A stretch of 64,000 nt of DNA from Faecalicatena sp. Marseille-Q4148 (GCA_018228665.1 CP073692.1:2616046-2680045), one strand, 5' to 3'; numbered from the stretch's first letter, positions 35,567-43,984 are shown. Notes: generated from the letters alone by a model not told the origin. Numbers and translations: made by a program.

Positions 35567-35686
35567 AAGACTATTATGAGGGAAAATGAGAAAAAAAGAA
35601 ACCCCTAACCCCTCAAGAGTGAGGGGAAGGGGAGTTGAAGTGTCGGAGACACTTTTTTATGCTGTTTTTCAGGAATTAATTACTAT

Positions 35687-35708
35687 TTAAAGTGTAGTTA
35701 AGGTAAAG
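35687..35708 (+). promoter_or_regulatory. Direct-repeat operator 2, before the small frameshifted ORF
   Basis: TTAAAGTGTAG at 35687-35697 followed by TTAAGGTAAAG at 35698-35708, same 11-bp period as operator 1. It lies just beyond the right end of the IS and 47 nt before the ATG at 35755. Confidence 0.6.
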
Positions 35709-35754
35709 ATGGTAAGTTGTTTCCATCAACAGAAACAATCAGGAGGAACTGCAA

Positions 35755-35992
35755 ATGTATAAAGAAGAAAACATAAAGAAAAAAAATAGGAAAAATTGTC
35801 TTTGTACTGGCAGCAGCCGGAATTTTGGTCTCTTTTTCAAAACTAAAAATAAATGAAATGATACAGGCAGATGCAACGGAAGTGACTAAAAATGAAGAAA
35901 AGTCTATTTATACAGAAGAGTATCAAGATTCTATTGAGAAACAATTTCTATTTTGCTGGCTAGAAGAAGTGACTTTCATAAAAGCATTTTAA
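35755..35992 (+). pseudogene. Small secreted or membrane peptide gene, frameshifted at a run of eight A
   Basis: ATG at 35755 with AGGAGG 8 nt ahead opens MYKEENIKKK, then a run of eight A (35779-35786) shifts the frame. One A fewer would continue as IGKIVFVLAAAGILVSFSKL, a signal or anchor helix, and an acidic-polar tail (INEMIQADATEVTKNEEKS, then IYTEEYQDSIEKQ) to TAA at 35992, about 78 aa in all. The intact ribosome site and operator suggest a recently lost or phase-variable gene. The tail near the end (FLFCWLEEVTFIKAF) may itself be a degraded extension. Unknown family. Confidence 0.55.
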
Positions 35993-36009
35993 GTTAAATT
36001 AAGGTTAAG
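35988..36009 (+). promoter_or_regulatory. Direct-repeat operator 3, before the VTC gene
   Basis: TTTAAGTTAAA at 35988-35998 followed by TTAAGGTTAAG at 35999-36009, same period as the other two. It overlaps the end of the small ORF and lies 45 nt before the VTC start. Confidence 0.6.
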
Positions 36010-36053
36010 AGCGTATTTTATGTATGTAAAATAAAAACACAGGGAGAAATATT

Positions 36054-36773
36054 ATGACCTATCAAATGACCTTTAAGCGTTATGAATTAAAATACCTGCT
36101 GAACAGGCAGGAAAAGGAAGAGATACTTCTTGCAATGGAACCATACATGAAACTGGATGATTACGGAAGAACCGTTATAAGAAATATTTACCTTGATACC
36201 GATAACTTCCGGTTAATCAGGCGTTCACTGGAAAAACCGGTATATAAAGAAAAACTTCGCATCCGAAGTTATAAACCGGTAGAGACAACAGATCCGGTCT
36301 TTGTGGAAATTAAGAAAAAATATAAGTCGGTAGTTTATAAACGCAGACTGCAGCTTCCGGAAGAAAAAGTTATGGAGAGTTTTCAGACGGGAAAGCCGCT
36401 TCCGGTAAATTCTCAAATCGGAGATGAAATTCAGTATTTTCGTGACTACTATGAGAATCTTCATCCATCTGTATTTTTATCTTATGAAAGAGAAGCCTAT
36501 TATTCCCTTGACGGCAGTGACTTCCGGATAACCTTTGACGAAAATATCCTTTATCGGAGAAATGATTTTTCACTTGGCAGTGAAATTTACGGGATTTCGT
36601 TGTTAGGGAAAGACCAGGCTCTCATGGAAATCAAAACGTCCGGTGGGATACCTCTATGGATGAGCGAAACACTTACGAAACACCATTTATATAAAACATC
36701 ATTTTCAAAATATGGTTCTGCCTATCAGCGTATGCTGGCAGAGTCCTTACAGGGAGGATACAGCAATGTCTAA
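36054..36773 (+). CDS. VTC-domain polyphosphate polymerase
   Basis: Protein of 239 aa consisting only of a VTC catalytic domain (triphosphate tunnel fold), which in yeast Vtc4 builds polyphosphate from ATP. Basic and acidic residues of the tunnel are visible: E11 and K13 (RYELKY), R69 and R71 (KLRIRSYK), E85 and K87 (VEIKKKY), R146 (SYEREAY), R158 and D162 (RITFDEN), E192 and K194 (MEIKTSG) and K219 (SFSKYG). No SPX or membrane domain is fused. The next gene supplies membrane helices, overlapping by 8 nt. GGGAGAAA precedes the ATG; a tandem-repeat operator lies upstream. Confidence 0.88.
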   Translation: MTYQMTFKRYELKYLLNRQEKEEILLAMEPYMKLDDYGRTVIRNIYLDTDNFRLIRRSLEKPVYKEKLRIRSYKPVETTDPVFVEIKKKYKSVVYKRRLQLPEEKVMESFQTGKPLPVNSQIGDEIQYFRDYYENLHPSVFLSYEREAYYSLDGSDFRITFDENILYRRNDFSLGSEIYGISLLGKDQALMEIKTSGGIPLWMSETLTKHHLYKTSFSKYGSAYQRMLAESLQGGYSNV

Positions 36774-37461
36774 TACTTTATTTCAGGGAATTTTTGATAC
36801 CGATATGACCAGTGTGATTTCTATTTCAGACTTTTTGTTATGCGTGGGATGTGCCCTTGTGATTGGATTGATTTTGGCAGGAACATATATGTACGGAACA
36901 AAATATACAAAAAGCTTTGTGGCAACGTTGGCTTTGCTTCCGGCAGTGGTCTGTGTAGTCATTATGATGGTCAACGGAAATGTGGGAACGGGTGTGGCCG
37001 TTGCCGGAGCTTTTAGTCTTGTGCGATTCCGTTCCGTTCCGGGATCGGCGAAAGAAATTGGAGCGATTTTCCTTGCTATGTGTTCCGGTCTGGTGGCAGG
37101 AATGGGGTATCTTGCGTATGCGCTGTTATCTGCGCTGATTCTGGGCGGAATTATGCTGCTATATAATCGAATGGACTTTGGAACAAGAAAACATGGGCTG
37201 CGTTATAAAACCTTACATATTACCATACCGGAGGATTTGGATTATAGTGGGGTATTTGACAAAATATTGAAGAAATATACAACGGATTATGAGGTTGTAC
37301 AGATTAAAACTACGAACATGGGAAGTTTGTTTAAGATTACATATAATCTAACACTGAAAGATCCGGCAACAGAAAAAGAATTAATTGATGCGCTCCGGTG
37401 CAGAAATGGAAATCTGGAAATTACTATGTGCAGACAGGAAACTGTAATCGGAGAATTATAG
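36766..37461 (+). CDS. DUF4956 membrane protein
   Basis: Protein of 231 aa: four or five transmembrane helices (residues about 18-135) with the family motif GAFSLVRFRSVPGSAKEIGAIF in the middle (given in parts: GAFSLVRFRS, then KEIGAIF), followed by a cytoplasmic alpha/beta domain (about 145-231). The start at 36766 has GGAGGA ahead and lies inside the end of the VTC gene. DUF4956 proteins regularly neighbour VTC polymerases, so it probably forms the membrane part of the synthase. Function is inferred from this association. Confidence 0.85.
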   Translation: MSNTLFQGIFDTDMTSVISISDFLLCVGCALVIGLILAGTYMYGTKYTKSFVATLALLPAVVCVVIMMVNGNVGTGVAVAGAFSLVRFRSVPGSAKEIGAIFLAMCSGLVAGMGYLAYALLSALILGGIMLLYNRMDFGTRKHGLRYKTLHITIPEDLDYSGVFDKILKKYTTDYEVVQIKTTNMGSLFKITYNLTLKDPATEKELIDALRCRNGNLEITMCRQETVIGEL

Positions 37462-37482
37462 AAGTGTAGGAGATGATGGCAA

Positions 37483-39345
37483 ATGCGAAAAAGAGAAGTT
37501 TTATTATTTTTACTGCTGGGAACGTTAATATTATCCGGATGTAACAAAAAGACAGGAGAAAATACGCAGCAAAATACGACAGAGTCTTCTGATGCGGTAG
37601 GTACTTCGATTACAGAAATAGATACTTCTAATATGTTCTCGGATCGTGATAAAGAAGTAGGATATGAAGAGTCGGAAAGTGTTGCCATTTCGCTGGCGGA
37701 TGATAGTTCTGTCTGTGAGTCAGATGCTGTGGTTATTACAGAAAATACGGTAACAATTAAAGAAGAAGGAACATACATACTCTCAGGATCTCTTTCAAAC
37801 GGAATGGTGATTGTAGAGGCAGAAGATACAGACAAAATTCAAATTATTCTTAATGGTGTAAGCATTTCGAATTCCCAGTCAGCAGCATTGTATGTTCGCT
37901 CAGCAGATAAAGTGTTTATTACCACTGCTTCAGGAACGGAAAATATTCTGGAAAATAACGGTACCTATGTGGCCATAGATGAAAATAATATTGATTCAGC
38001 TGTTTTTTCCAAATCAGATCTGACGTTGAATGGGGAAGGAACCCTTACAGTCACAGCTCAGGAAGGGCATGGGATTGTATCAAAAGACGATTTGGTTCTT
38101 ACAAGCGGAACCTATGTAATCACAAGTGCCAGTCATGGAATTTCAGGAAAGGACAGTGTCCGTATCGCCAATGGTTCTTATACGATTGTATCAGAAAAAG
38201 ATGGCATCCATGCAGAAAATACGGAGGACAGCAGTCTTGGATTTGTGTATCTGGCGGGAGGAAGTTTTTCCATCACGTCGCAACAGGATGGAATTAGTGC
38301 CAGCTCATGGCTGCAGGCAGAGGATGGAACTTATGAGATTCTGTCAGGAGAAGGCAGTGCCAGAGTACAGAACCAAAGTAGTGGAGAAGATAAACCGATG
38401 CAACGGACGTTCCAGGAAGAGGCAGAAGAAAATACAACTAGTATTAAAGGGATAAAAGCAGCTGCACAGTTGGTATTAAATGGCGGTACCTATAATATTG
38501 ATGCAGAGGATGATGCACTTCATTCTAACGGAAATCTTGCTGTCAAAAACGGCACCTATGCGTTATCATCAGGAGATGATGGGATTCATGCGGATTCCAA
38601 TGCGAGTATTTCCGGAGGAAGTATAGATATTATTAAAAGCTATGAAGGAATTGAAGGCTTGAGTATTGATATTACGGGAGGAGTAATTTTTGTTTTAGCA
38701 ACGGATGATGGCATGAATGCAGCAGGAGGAAATGACAGCAGCGGTTTTGAAGGACCTGGATTTGGAGGCGACCAGTTTGCATCCACAGAAGGTGCATACA
38801 TTAACATTGCAGGGGGAGTTCTTCGGGTAAATGCTTCTGGAGATGGAATCGATTCTAATGGAGATATTACTGTTTCCGGTGGAGAAACCTATGTATCCGG
38901 TCCTACGAATGATGGAAATGGAACATTAGATTATAGCGGAACAGCACAAATCACCGGAGGCATTTTTGCAGCGGCTGGTTCCTCTGGTATGGCACAAAAC
39001 TTTGACTCTTCTTCCACGCAGGGAGTTATTATGATTAATACAGATCCACAGGAGCAAAATACAAATATTGTACTTCTTGACAGCAATGGAACAGAACTTC
39101 TGAATTGGACAGCAGAAAAAGAATATTCGTCTATTATCATAAGCAGTTCGGAAATAAAAGAAGGAGAAACTTATACAATAAAAGCCGGAACAACAGAGCA
39201 GAGTATTACTATGGATAGTATGGTTTATGGAAATAATTCTCATGGAGGAGCACCTGGAAGCAGCGGTGGAGAAAGAGGAGACCGGCAAGGAGATGGCATG
39301 CAGAGGAAACCGGGAAAAGAACAAGATTCTGGAAACATCCTATGA
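37483..39345 (+). CDS. Cthe_2159-type (DUF4353) beta-helix lipoprotein
   Basis: Surface lipoprotein of 620 aa: lipobox LSGC with lipidated C20, a spacer (to about 70), then a long right-handed beta-helix with recurrent GGTYNI, NGTYAL, DDGIHADS and GDGIDSNG turns, as in the Cthe_2159 carbohydrate-binding family. Calcium-type DDG/DGN turns line the coils. The C-terminus is Gly/Arg/Gln rich. It closes the VTC-DUF4956 operon, 21 nt after DUF4956. In that setting it may bind a wall polymer or the exported product rather than a dietary glycan. Confidence 0.85.
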   Translation: MRKREVLLFLLLGTLILSGCNKKTGENTQQNTTESSDAVGTSITEIDTSNMFSDRDKEVGYEESESVAISLADDSSVCESDAVVITENTVTIKEEGTYILSGSLSNGMVIVEAEDTDKIQIILNGVSISNSQSAALYVRSADKVFITTASGTENILENNGTYVAIDENNIDSAVFSKSDLTLNGEGTLTVTAQEGHGIVSKDDLVLTSGTYVITSASHGISGKDSVRIANGSYTIVSEKDGIHAENTEDSSLGFVYLAGGSFSITSQQDGISASSWLQAEDGTYEILSGEGSARVQNQSSGEDKPMQRTFQEEAEENTTSIKGIKAAAQLVLNGGTYNIDAEDDALHSNGNLAVKNGTYALSSGDDGIHADSNASISGGSIDIIKSYEGIEGLSIDITGGVIFVLATDDGMNAAGGNDSSGFEGPGFGGDQFASTEGAYINIAGGVLRVNASGDGIDSNGDITVSGGETYVSGPTNDGNGTLDYSGTAQITGGIFAAAGSSGMAQNFDSSSTQGVIMINTDPQEQNTNIVLLDSNGTELLNWTAEKEYSSIIISSSEIKEGETYTIKAGTTEQSITMDSMVYGNNSHGGAPGSSGGERGDRQGDGMQRKPGKEQDSGNIL

Positions 39346-39387
39346 GTCAATGTCTGAAAATTACATTGATTCCGGGCTATAACCAAG

Positions 39388-39558
39388 AATGATTTTTGGG
39401 CAGCACTAGAACATCAAATGAAATATAAAAGAAACGTACAGCATGAAGAGACAATTCGGAATGAATTGAAAAGATGTGCAGATGAAATTGCGTCTGTAGA
39501 TTTATCCATGCAGACAATAAGAGAGCTTTTACAAAGTGATATATGGGAGTATGAATAG
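39388..39558 (+). pseudogene. C-terminal fragment of a small alarmone synthetase (RelA/SpoT-like)
   Basis: A stretch of 56 residues with no start in frame near its beginning reads NDFWAALEHQMKYKRNVQ and ends SDIWEYE, TAG at 39556-39558. DFWASLEHQ...KYK is the characteristic C-terminal part of single-domain (p)ppGpp synthetases such as YjbM/YwaC. The synthetase core upstream is missing, so this is a remnant. It fills the gap between the beta-helix lipoprotein and the MFS gene. Confidence 0.65.
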
Positions 39559-39663
39559 TATATAGAATTAATATAAAAACTTCGTTGACGAAGAAGAAAA
39601 CTGTATGAGATAATGTAGAAGATATGTAGGAAGAACAGCAATTGGTTTCGGCAGGGGGACATT

Positions 39664-40893
39664 ATGAAATACATTCGACAATACATGGGAATGCGGAAAG
39701 AACTGTACATTTTGTTTTGGGGCAGGGTTGTGACCAACATGGGAGCATTGATCTGGCCAATGATGACACTGATTTTGAAGAATAAGCTTGGGTATTCGGC
39801 AACGCAGATTGCGGCAATACTTATGATTCTCGGATTTGTACAGCTTCCCTTTACGCTGATCGGCGGGAAACTGGCAGACAGATTTAATAAGAGGAATCTG
39901 ATCATTGTATGCGATTTGGTAACGGTTGTGAGTTACTTTGTATGTGCCTTTATGCCGATGTCAGAGAAGTTAGTACCGATTTTGGCTTTGGCGGCTATTT
40001 TTGCGCAAATGGAATGGCCGAGCTATGATGCATTAGTGGCAGATTTGTCTTCGGCTGAAGACAGGGAACGTGCGTATAGTTTAAGTTATCTTGGAACGAA
40101 TCTTGGCCTTGTGCTGGCGCCGACAATCGGAGGATTTTTGTTTGCGAATCACCTTTCGCTTGCGTTTCTTATCAGCAGTCTGGCAACATTTTCATCAACG
40201 GTGTTGATTTTCTTATTCATTAAAGACGTTACACCGGTGAAAACGGAGACGGTATCCGGTCATTATGAGGAAGTGCGGGATGGTCACAGCATCTGGCGCG
40301 TTCTGTGGGAAAATAAACTGTTGCTGCTGTTTATGCTCTGCGGCGGCATCTGGATGCTTGTTTATAGTCAGTTTAACTTTTTAATGCCATTGAATTTGGA
40401 ACAGTACTATGGAGAACAGGGAGCAGTTTTATTTGGGACACTGACAAGTGTAAATGCATTTGTTGTGATTATCGGTACACCGGTTCTCACGAAGATGATG
40501 TCGCGCATACGGGATGTGGATCGCCTGCTGCTTGGTCAGTTTCTTGTTGTACTCGGCTTTTTATCCTATGCACTTGTGCAGAATGTTTTGATCGTATATT
40601 TTATTTCTATGATTATTTTTACGATTGGAGAGATCTGTGAGACACTTGGACGGCAGCCATATCTGACGAGACGTATTCCGGCATCCCATAGAGGAAGATT
40701 TTCTTCCGTTTACACGATATTTGGAGGGGCGTTTCAGTTATCAGGTCAGCAGGTTGTGGGAAGTATGGCAGATGGAATGCCGATGCAGACGGTGTGGATG
40801 TTTATTGTAATCATAGGTGTTATCAATGTTGTCGGGTATGTGATTCTCCGGCAAAGAGATCAGAAAGCATTTTCTCTGCTTTATGATAAATAA
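39664..40893 (+). CDS. MFS transporter (drug/multidrug type)
   Basis: Twelve-helix major facilitator of 409 aa. The loop between helices 2 and 3 has the MFS signature GGKLADRFNKRN, and the loop after helix 8 is shorter but similar. No periplasmic or soluble domain. GGGGG precedes the ATG. Neighbouring genes do not indicate the substrate; the drug-exporter type is a family-level guess. A strong bidirectional terminator follows. Confidence 0.88.
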   Translation: MKYIRQYMGMRKELYILFWGRVVTNMGALIWPMMTLILKNKLGYSATQIAAILMILGFVQLPFTLIGGKLADRFNKRNLIIVCDLVTVVSYFVCAFMPMSEKLVPILALAAIFAQMEWPSYDALVADLSSAEDRERAYSLSYLGTNLGLVLAPTIGGFLFANHLSLAFLISSLATFSSTVLIFLFIKDVTPVKTETVSGHYEEVRDGHSIWRVLWENKLLLLFMLCGGIWMLVYSQFNFLMPLNLEQYYGEQGAVLFGTLTSVNAFVVIIGTPVLTKMMSRIRDVDRLLLGQFLVVLGFLSYALVQNVLIVYFISMIIFTIGEICETLGRQPYLTRRIPASHRGRFSSVYTIFGGAFQLSGQQVVGSMADGMPMQTVWMFIVIIGVINVVGYVILRQRDQKAFSLLYDK

Positions 40894-40917
40894 AAATGAA
40901 AGAAAGATAGAAAGAAG

Positions 40918-40966
40918 AAAGACTGACGCAATGTAATAAAAATAAATTACATCGTATCAGTCTTTT
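40918..40966. terminator. Bidirectional terminator between MFS and SleB-type genes
   Basis: AAAGACTGA (40918-40926) pairs with TCAGTCTTT (40957-40965), with a second inner stem ATGTAAT/ATTACAT; A- and T-tracts flank both sides. Confidence 0.85.
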
Positions 40967-40972
40967 TATTTC

Positions 40973-42097
40973 TTAAAAGAATACGTTTCCGCCGATCACA
41001 ACACCCTGGTGGCCGGTATAACTTGCGCGGAACTGGTAACAGTTTCTAACATCCGGATGGCGCGCACCGCCGAGTGCATCGCTGGCAACGGTATAACAGA
41101 GCGAAACAGCTCCTTTTTTCAATACTTTATCAAGGCTTCCGTTCCAGGTTGGAGAGAACTGACCGCTTTGATAAATAACACCGTGTAATGTATCTGGATA
41201 TTTAGAGCTTTCCATACGGTTCATAATAACGGTTGCGACTGCAAGAAGTGCATCGTAGTCGCGAGTTCCTGCTTCACATTGTAAGATGGCGGCAAAGAGA
41301 TCAAGGTCACTTTGATCAGCAGGATGAGAGTTCCCGGAATGATCAGAATTGCCGGAATCATCCGGATCAGGACGGGATGGCTTTTGCTGTGCCTGCTGTT
41401 CTTCTTCTTTTTGAGCCTGTTCAAGTGCAGCCTGTTTTTCTTCTTCTGCCTTCTTGGCAAGCGCTTCCTGTGCGGCTTTTTCAGCTGCAATGGCTTGTTC
41501 AAGTTTAGCGCTGTAGGCAGAAAGTTCACCGGAAGCGGTAGAAATTCTGGAGGCGAGCGCATCTTTTTTGGCAGTGAGCTCTGCCTGAAGTGTCAGGAGT
41601 TCCTGCTGTTGGATTTCAAGTGCCTGTTCTTTGGCAGCAATTTCTTCCCGCGTGTTCTGGAGTTTCTCAAGCATTGCCCGGTCATATTCACTGACTTTTG
41701 TAATAAAATCAGCTTTATTTAGAAAATCGGCCATGCTGATTGCGCTAAAGAGTGTATCCAGCATAGCAGTTTTGCCTTCTTCATACATATAGCGGATACG
41801 CATCTTCATATCATTATATTGTTGTTCCTCATTTGCCAATGCTTCTCCCAACTCAGTCTTTGTCTGTTCGACCTGCGCAGTTGTCTCTGTAATCTGGGTA
41901 AGGATGTTATCTACATCTGCGCTAATGGAAGAAAGTTCAGTATTGAGCCCATCAAGCTCATTTTGCAGTGTCGAGGTCTTGTCCCGCAGGGAATCAATTG
42001 TCTCCTCGGCATGTGCAGGCAAAACAGATATGCTCAGGATGCAGGCACTTGCCAGTGCAGTCAGAGAGCGAAATCTGCGCTTCAATTTTGGGTTCAT
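40973..42097 (-). CDS. Secreted coiled-coil protein with SleB-type cell-wall hydrolase domain
   Basis: Exported protein of 374 aa: signal peptide with cleavage after AHA (about residue 30), a PcsB-like long coiled coil (about 32-240), a Ser/Asp/Pro/His linker (about 245-268) and a C-terminal Hydrolase_2/SleB domain (about 268-374; catalytic Glu probably in LQCEAG, and GQFSPTWNG). SleB domains are cortex or peptidoglycan lytic transglycosylases. The coiled coil may regulate or tether it, as in PcsB/FtsX complexes. It is transcribed from its own promoter and ends at the terminator facing the MFS gene. Confidence 0.88.
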   Translation of the reverse strand: MNPKLKRRFRSLTALASACILSISVLPAHAEETIDSLRDKTSTLQNELDGLNTELSSISADVDNILTQITETTAQVEQTKTELGEALANEEQQYNDMKMRIRYMYEEGKTAMLDTLFSAISMADFLNKADFITKVSEYDRAMLEKLQNTREEIAAKEQALEIQQQELLTLQAELTAKKDALASRISTASGELSAYSAKLEQAIAAEKAAQEALAKKAEEEKQAALEQAQKEEEQQAQQKPSRPDPDDSGNSDHSGNSHPADQSDLDLFAAILQCEAGTRDYDALLAVATVIMNRMESSKYPDTLHGVIYQSGQFSPTWNGSLDKVLKKGAVSLCYTVASDALGGARHPDVRNCYQFRASYTGHQGVVIGGNVFF

Positions 42098-42148
42098 ATT
42101 CGAGTTTCCTTTCGCTAAATATAAAGACCGTGAATCGGTTGCCAGTGT

Positions 42149-42177
42149 ATTATACTATAAATTTCGAATTTATGCAA
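42149..42177 (-). promoter_or_regulatory. Promoter of the SleB-type hydrolase
   Basis: On the minus strand TTGCAT (42177-42172), 17-bp spacer, TATAAT (42154-42149), 52 nt before the ATG. Confidence 0.85.
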
Positions 42178-42222
42178 ATTTTGTTAAGAAATTGTTACAA
42201 TCCACAATTTTTAATTCACATA

Positions 42223-42231
42223 TGATACAAT
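42223..42231 (+). promoter_or_regulatory. Extended -10 before the HAD/uppP operon
   Basis: TGATACAAT at 42223-42231 fits TGnTATAAT with one mismatch; no -35 is evident. It is divergent from the hydrolase promoter. Confidence 0.4.
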
Positions 42232-42286
42232 AACTGCGCGATAGACAGAAACGAATCAACAGAACTTGCATAAGGAGAACGATGAT

Positions 42287-43117
42287 ATGCAGCAGAAGAT
42301 AAAAATGATCGGAATGGATCTGGATGGAACATTATTAAATGAAAGAAAAGAGCTGACAGCCTATTCCAGAAAGGTACTTGAACAGGCAATCAGTCAGGGA
42401 GTTACCGTTCTTGTGGCTACGGGACGGCCGATTTCAGGCGTGCCGGAAGAATTAAGAACATTTCCGGGAATGCGCTATGCATTGACGGCAAACGGAGGAC
42501 GTATCCTTGACCTGAAAGAAAATAAGGTTATTTTTGAATCACTTGTTTCGACAAAAAGTGCAGAAAAAATATTGGATGTTTTTGAACAATATGATACACT
42601 AAGAGAAGTGTACTTTGAGGGTATTTCGTATGTACAGCAGGCAGCGATGGACGAGATTGAGAGATATGTGGCGAATCCATCGATGCAGAAATATATCCGG
42701 GCAACGAAGAAGACGGTGCCGGATGTCAAGGCAAAAGTAAAGGAAATGAACCGTGGTCTTGATAAAGTTCATGCGATGTTTGCAAATCGGGAAGAGCGAA
42801 GAGCTGCATGGGAAGAACTTGCGAAGATACCGGATATTACCATATCCAGTGCACTGGACAATAATATCGAAATCAATGGAAAAGATGTAAATAAGGGGAA
42901 AGGGCTTCTGAAGCTGGGAGAAATGCTTGGCATTCGAAGAGAAGAAATCATGGCTTGCGGAGACGGGCTCAATGACCTCCAGATGCTTCGGGAAGTAGGA
43001 TTTGCTGTTGCTATGGAAAATGGAGCCGAAGAAGTGAAGCTGGCGGCAGATTATATTACAGTTTCCAATGAGGAAGATGGAGTCGCAAAAGCAATTGAAA
43101 AATTTGTCTTAGCATAG
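42287..43117 (+). CDS. Cof-type HAD phosphatase
   Basis: Phosphatase of 276 aa in the HAD IIB (Cof/YidA) subfamily. Motif I GMDLDGTLLN (two Asp), motif II VATGRP, motif III Lys in NGKDVNKGKGL and motif IV CGDGLNDLQML are present, with a cap domain in the middle (about 90-190). Start at 42287 is supported by AAGGAG 9 nt ahead. Substrates in this subfamily are usually sugar phosphates or flavin-type phosphates and cannot be told from sequence. uppP starts 13 nt after it. Confidence 0.92.
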   Translation: MQQKIKMIGMDLDGTLLNERKELTAYSRKVLEQAISQGVTVLVATGRPISGVPEELRTFPGMRYALTANGGRILDLKENKVIFESLVSTKSAEKILDVFEQYDTLREVYFEGISYVQQAAMDEIERYVANPSMQKYIRATKKTVPDVKAKVKEMNRGLDKVHAMFANREERRAAWEELAKIPDITISSALDNNIEINGKDVNKGKGLLKLGEMLGIRREEIMACGDGLNDLQMLREVGFAVAMENGAEEVKLAADYITVSNEEDGVAKAIEKFVLA

Positions 43118-43130
43118 AGGAGGAGAAAAG

Positions 43131-43949
43131 ATGCTGGATATTTTGAAATCAATTATATTTGGAATCGTTCAGGGAATCACAGAGTGGCTTCCGATCAGCA
43201 GTACAGGACATTTACTGCTTGTGAATGAATTTCTGAAAATGGATGTCAGTACAGAATTTATGAATATGTTTAAAGTGGTGATTCAGCTTGCATCAGCGCT
43301 TGCAGTTGTTGTCTTATATTTTCATAAGTTAAACCCATTTTCGCCGCGGAAGAATGAACGGCAGAAGAAGAACACGATTAATTTGTGGTGCAAAGTGATT
43401 GTCGGATGTATTCCAGCCGGAATTATTGGAATTTTGTTTGATGATGTTATCGATAAGTATTTATCCACTTATATCGTAATCGGTATTACATTGCTTGTGT
43501 ATGGTATTTTATTTATCGTTGTGGAGAATCGTAATGCGTCCATGACGCCAAAGGTAACAAAACTGAAAGAGCTTACGTATCAGACTGCATTTTTGATCGG
43601 ATGCTTTCAGGTGCTTGCACTGATTCCGGGAACATCACGTTCAGGTGCAACGATCATTGGTGCGCTGCTGATCGGAGTTTCCAGAAGCGTTGCGGCAGAG
43701 TTTACATTTTTCCTGGCAATTCCAACGATGTTTGGAGCCAGCGGCGTGAAGCTTCTGAAACTTGGTTTTAACTATACACCGATGGAGGTAGTCATTTTGC
43801 TTGTTGGCTGTCTCGTATCATTCTTTGTATCTGTGTTTGCGATTAAGTTCCTTATGGGATATATTAAGAAACACGATTTCAAAGTATTTGGTTATTATCG
43901 TATCGTACTTGCAGTGCTGATTTTTATCTATTTTCTTATTTGGGGATAA
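43131..43949 (+). CDS. uppP: Undecaprenyl-diphosphatase BacA/UppP
   Basis: Integral membrane enzyme of 272 aa dephosphorylating undecaprenyl pyrophosphate to recycle the wall-lipid carrier; confers bacitracin tolerance. Both catalytic motifs are present: GITEWLPISSTGHL near the N-terminus (Glu and Ser/His) and IPGTSRSGATI in the second half. Eight hydrophobic helices. AGGAGG precedes the ATG, and a terminator follows. Confidence 0.95.
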   Translation: MLDILKSIIFGIVQGITEWLPISSTGHLLLVNEFLKMDVSTEFMNMFKVVIQLASALAVVVLYFHKLNPFSPRKNERQKKNTINLWCKVIVGCIPAGIIGILFDDVIDKYLSTYIVIGITLLVYGILFIVVENRNASMTPKVTKLKELTYQTAFLIGCFQVLALIPGTSRSGATIIGALLIGVSRSVAAEFTFFLAIPTMFGASGVKLLKLGFNYTPMEVVILLVGCLVSFFVSVFAIKFLMGYIKKHDFKVFGYYRIVLAVLIFIYFLIWG

Positions 43950-43984
43950 TAAATATACAGCAATTAGAATGATAAAATAACACA

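Larger units (their letters stand above)
34068..35660 (-). mobile_element. IS91-family insertion sequence (approximate limits)
   Basis: A 399-aa HUH transposase and a 64-aa acidic protein flanked by hairpins and no terminal inverted repeats or obvious target duplication, as expected of rolling-circle IS91 elements. Left side: AAAGTTCGA and TCGAACTTT (34074-34097) and a GCCCGC/GCGGGC hairpin (34109-34127). Right side: a C-rich/G-rich hairpin (35602-35633) and AAGTGTC-GGA-GACACTT (35638-35654). The element lies between the terminator of the kinase gene and the regulator-type operator at 35687. Exact ends cannot be fixed from this one copy. Confidence 0.75.

Noticed and set aside
34068..35660. 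Repeated hairpins as a possible CRISPR array
   Set aside because: The hairpins differ in sequence and are not regularly spaced; they belong to the ends of the IS91-type element.
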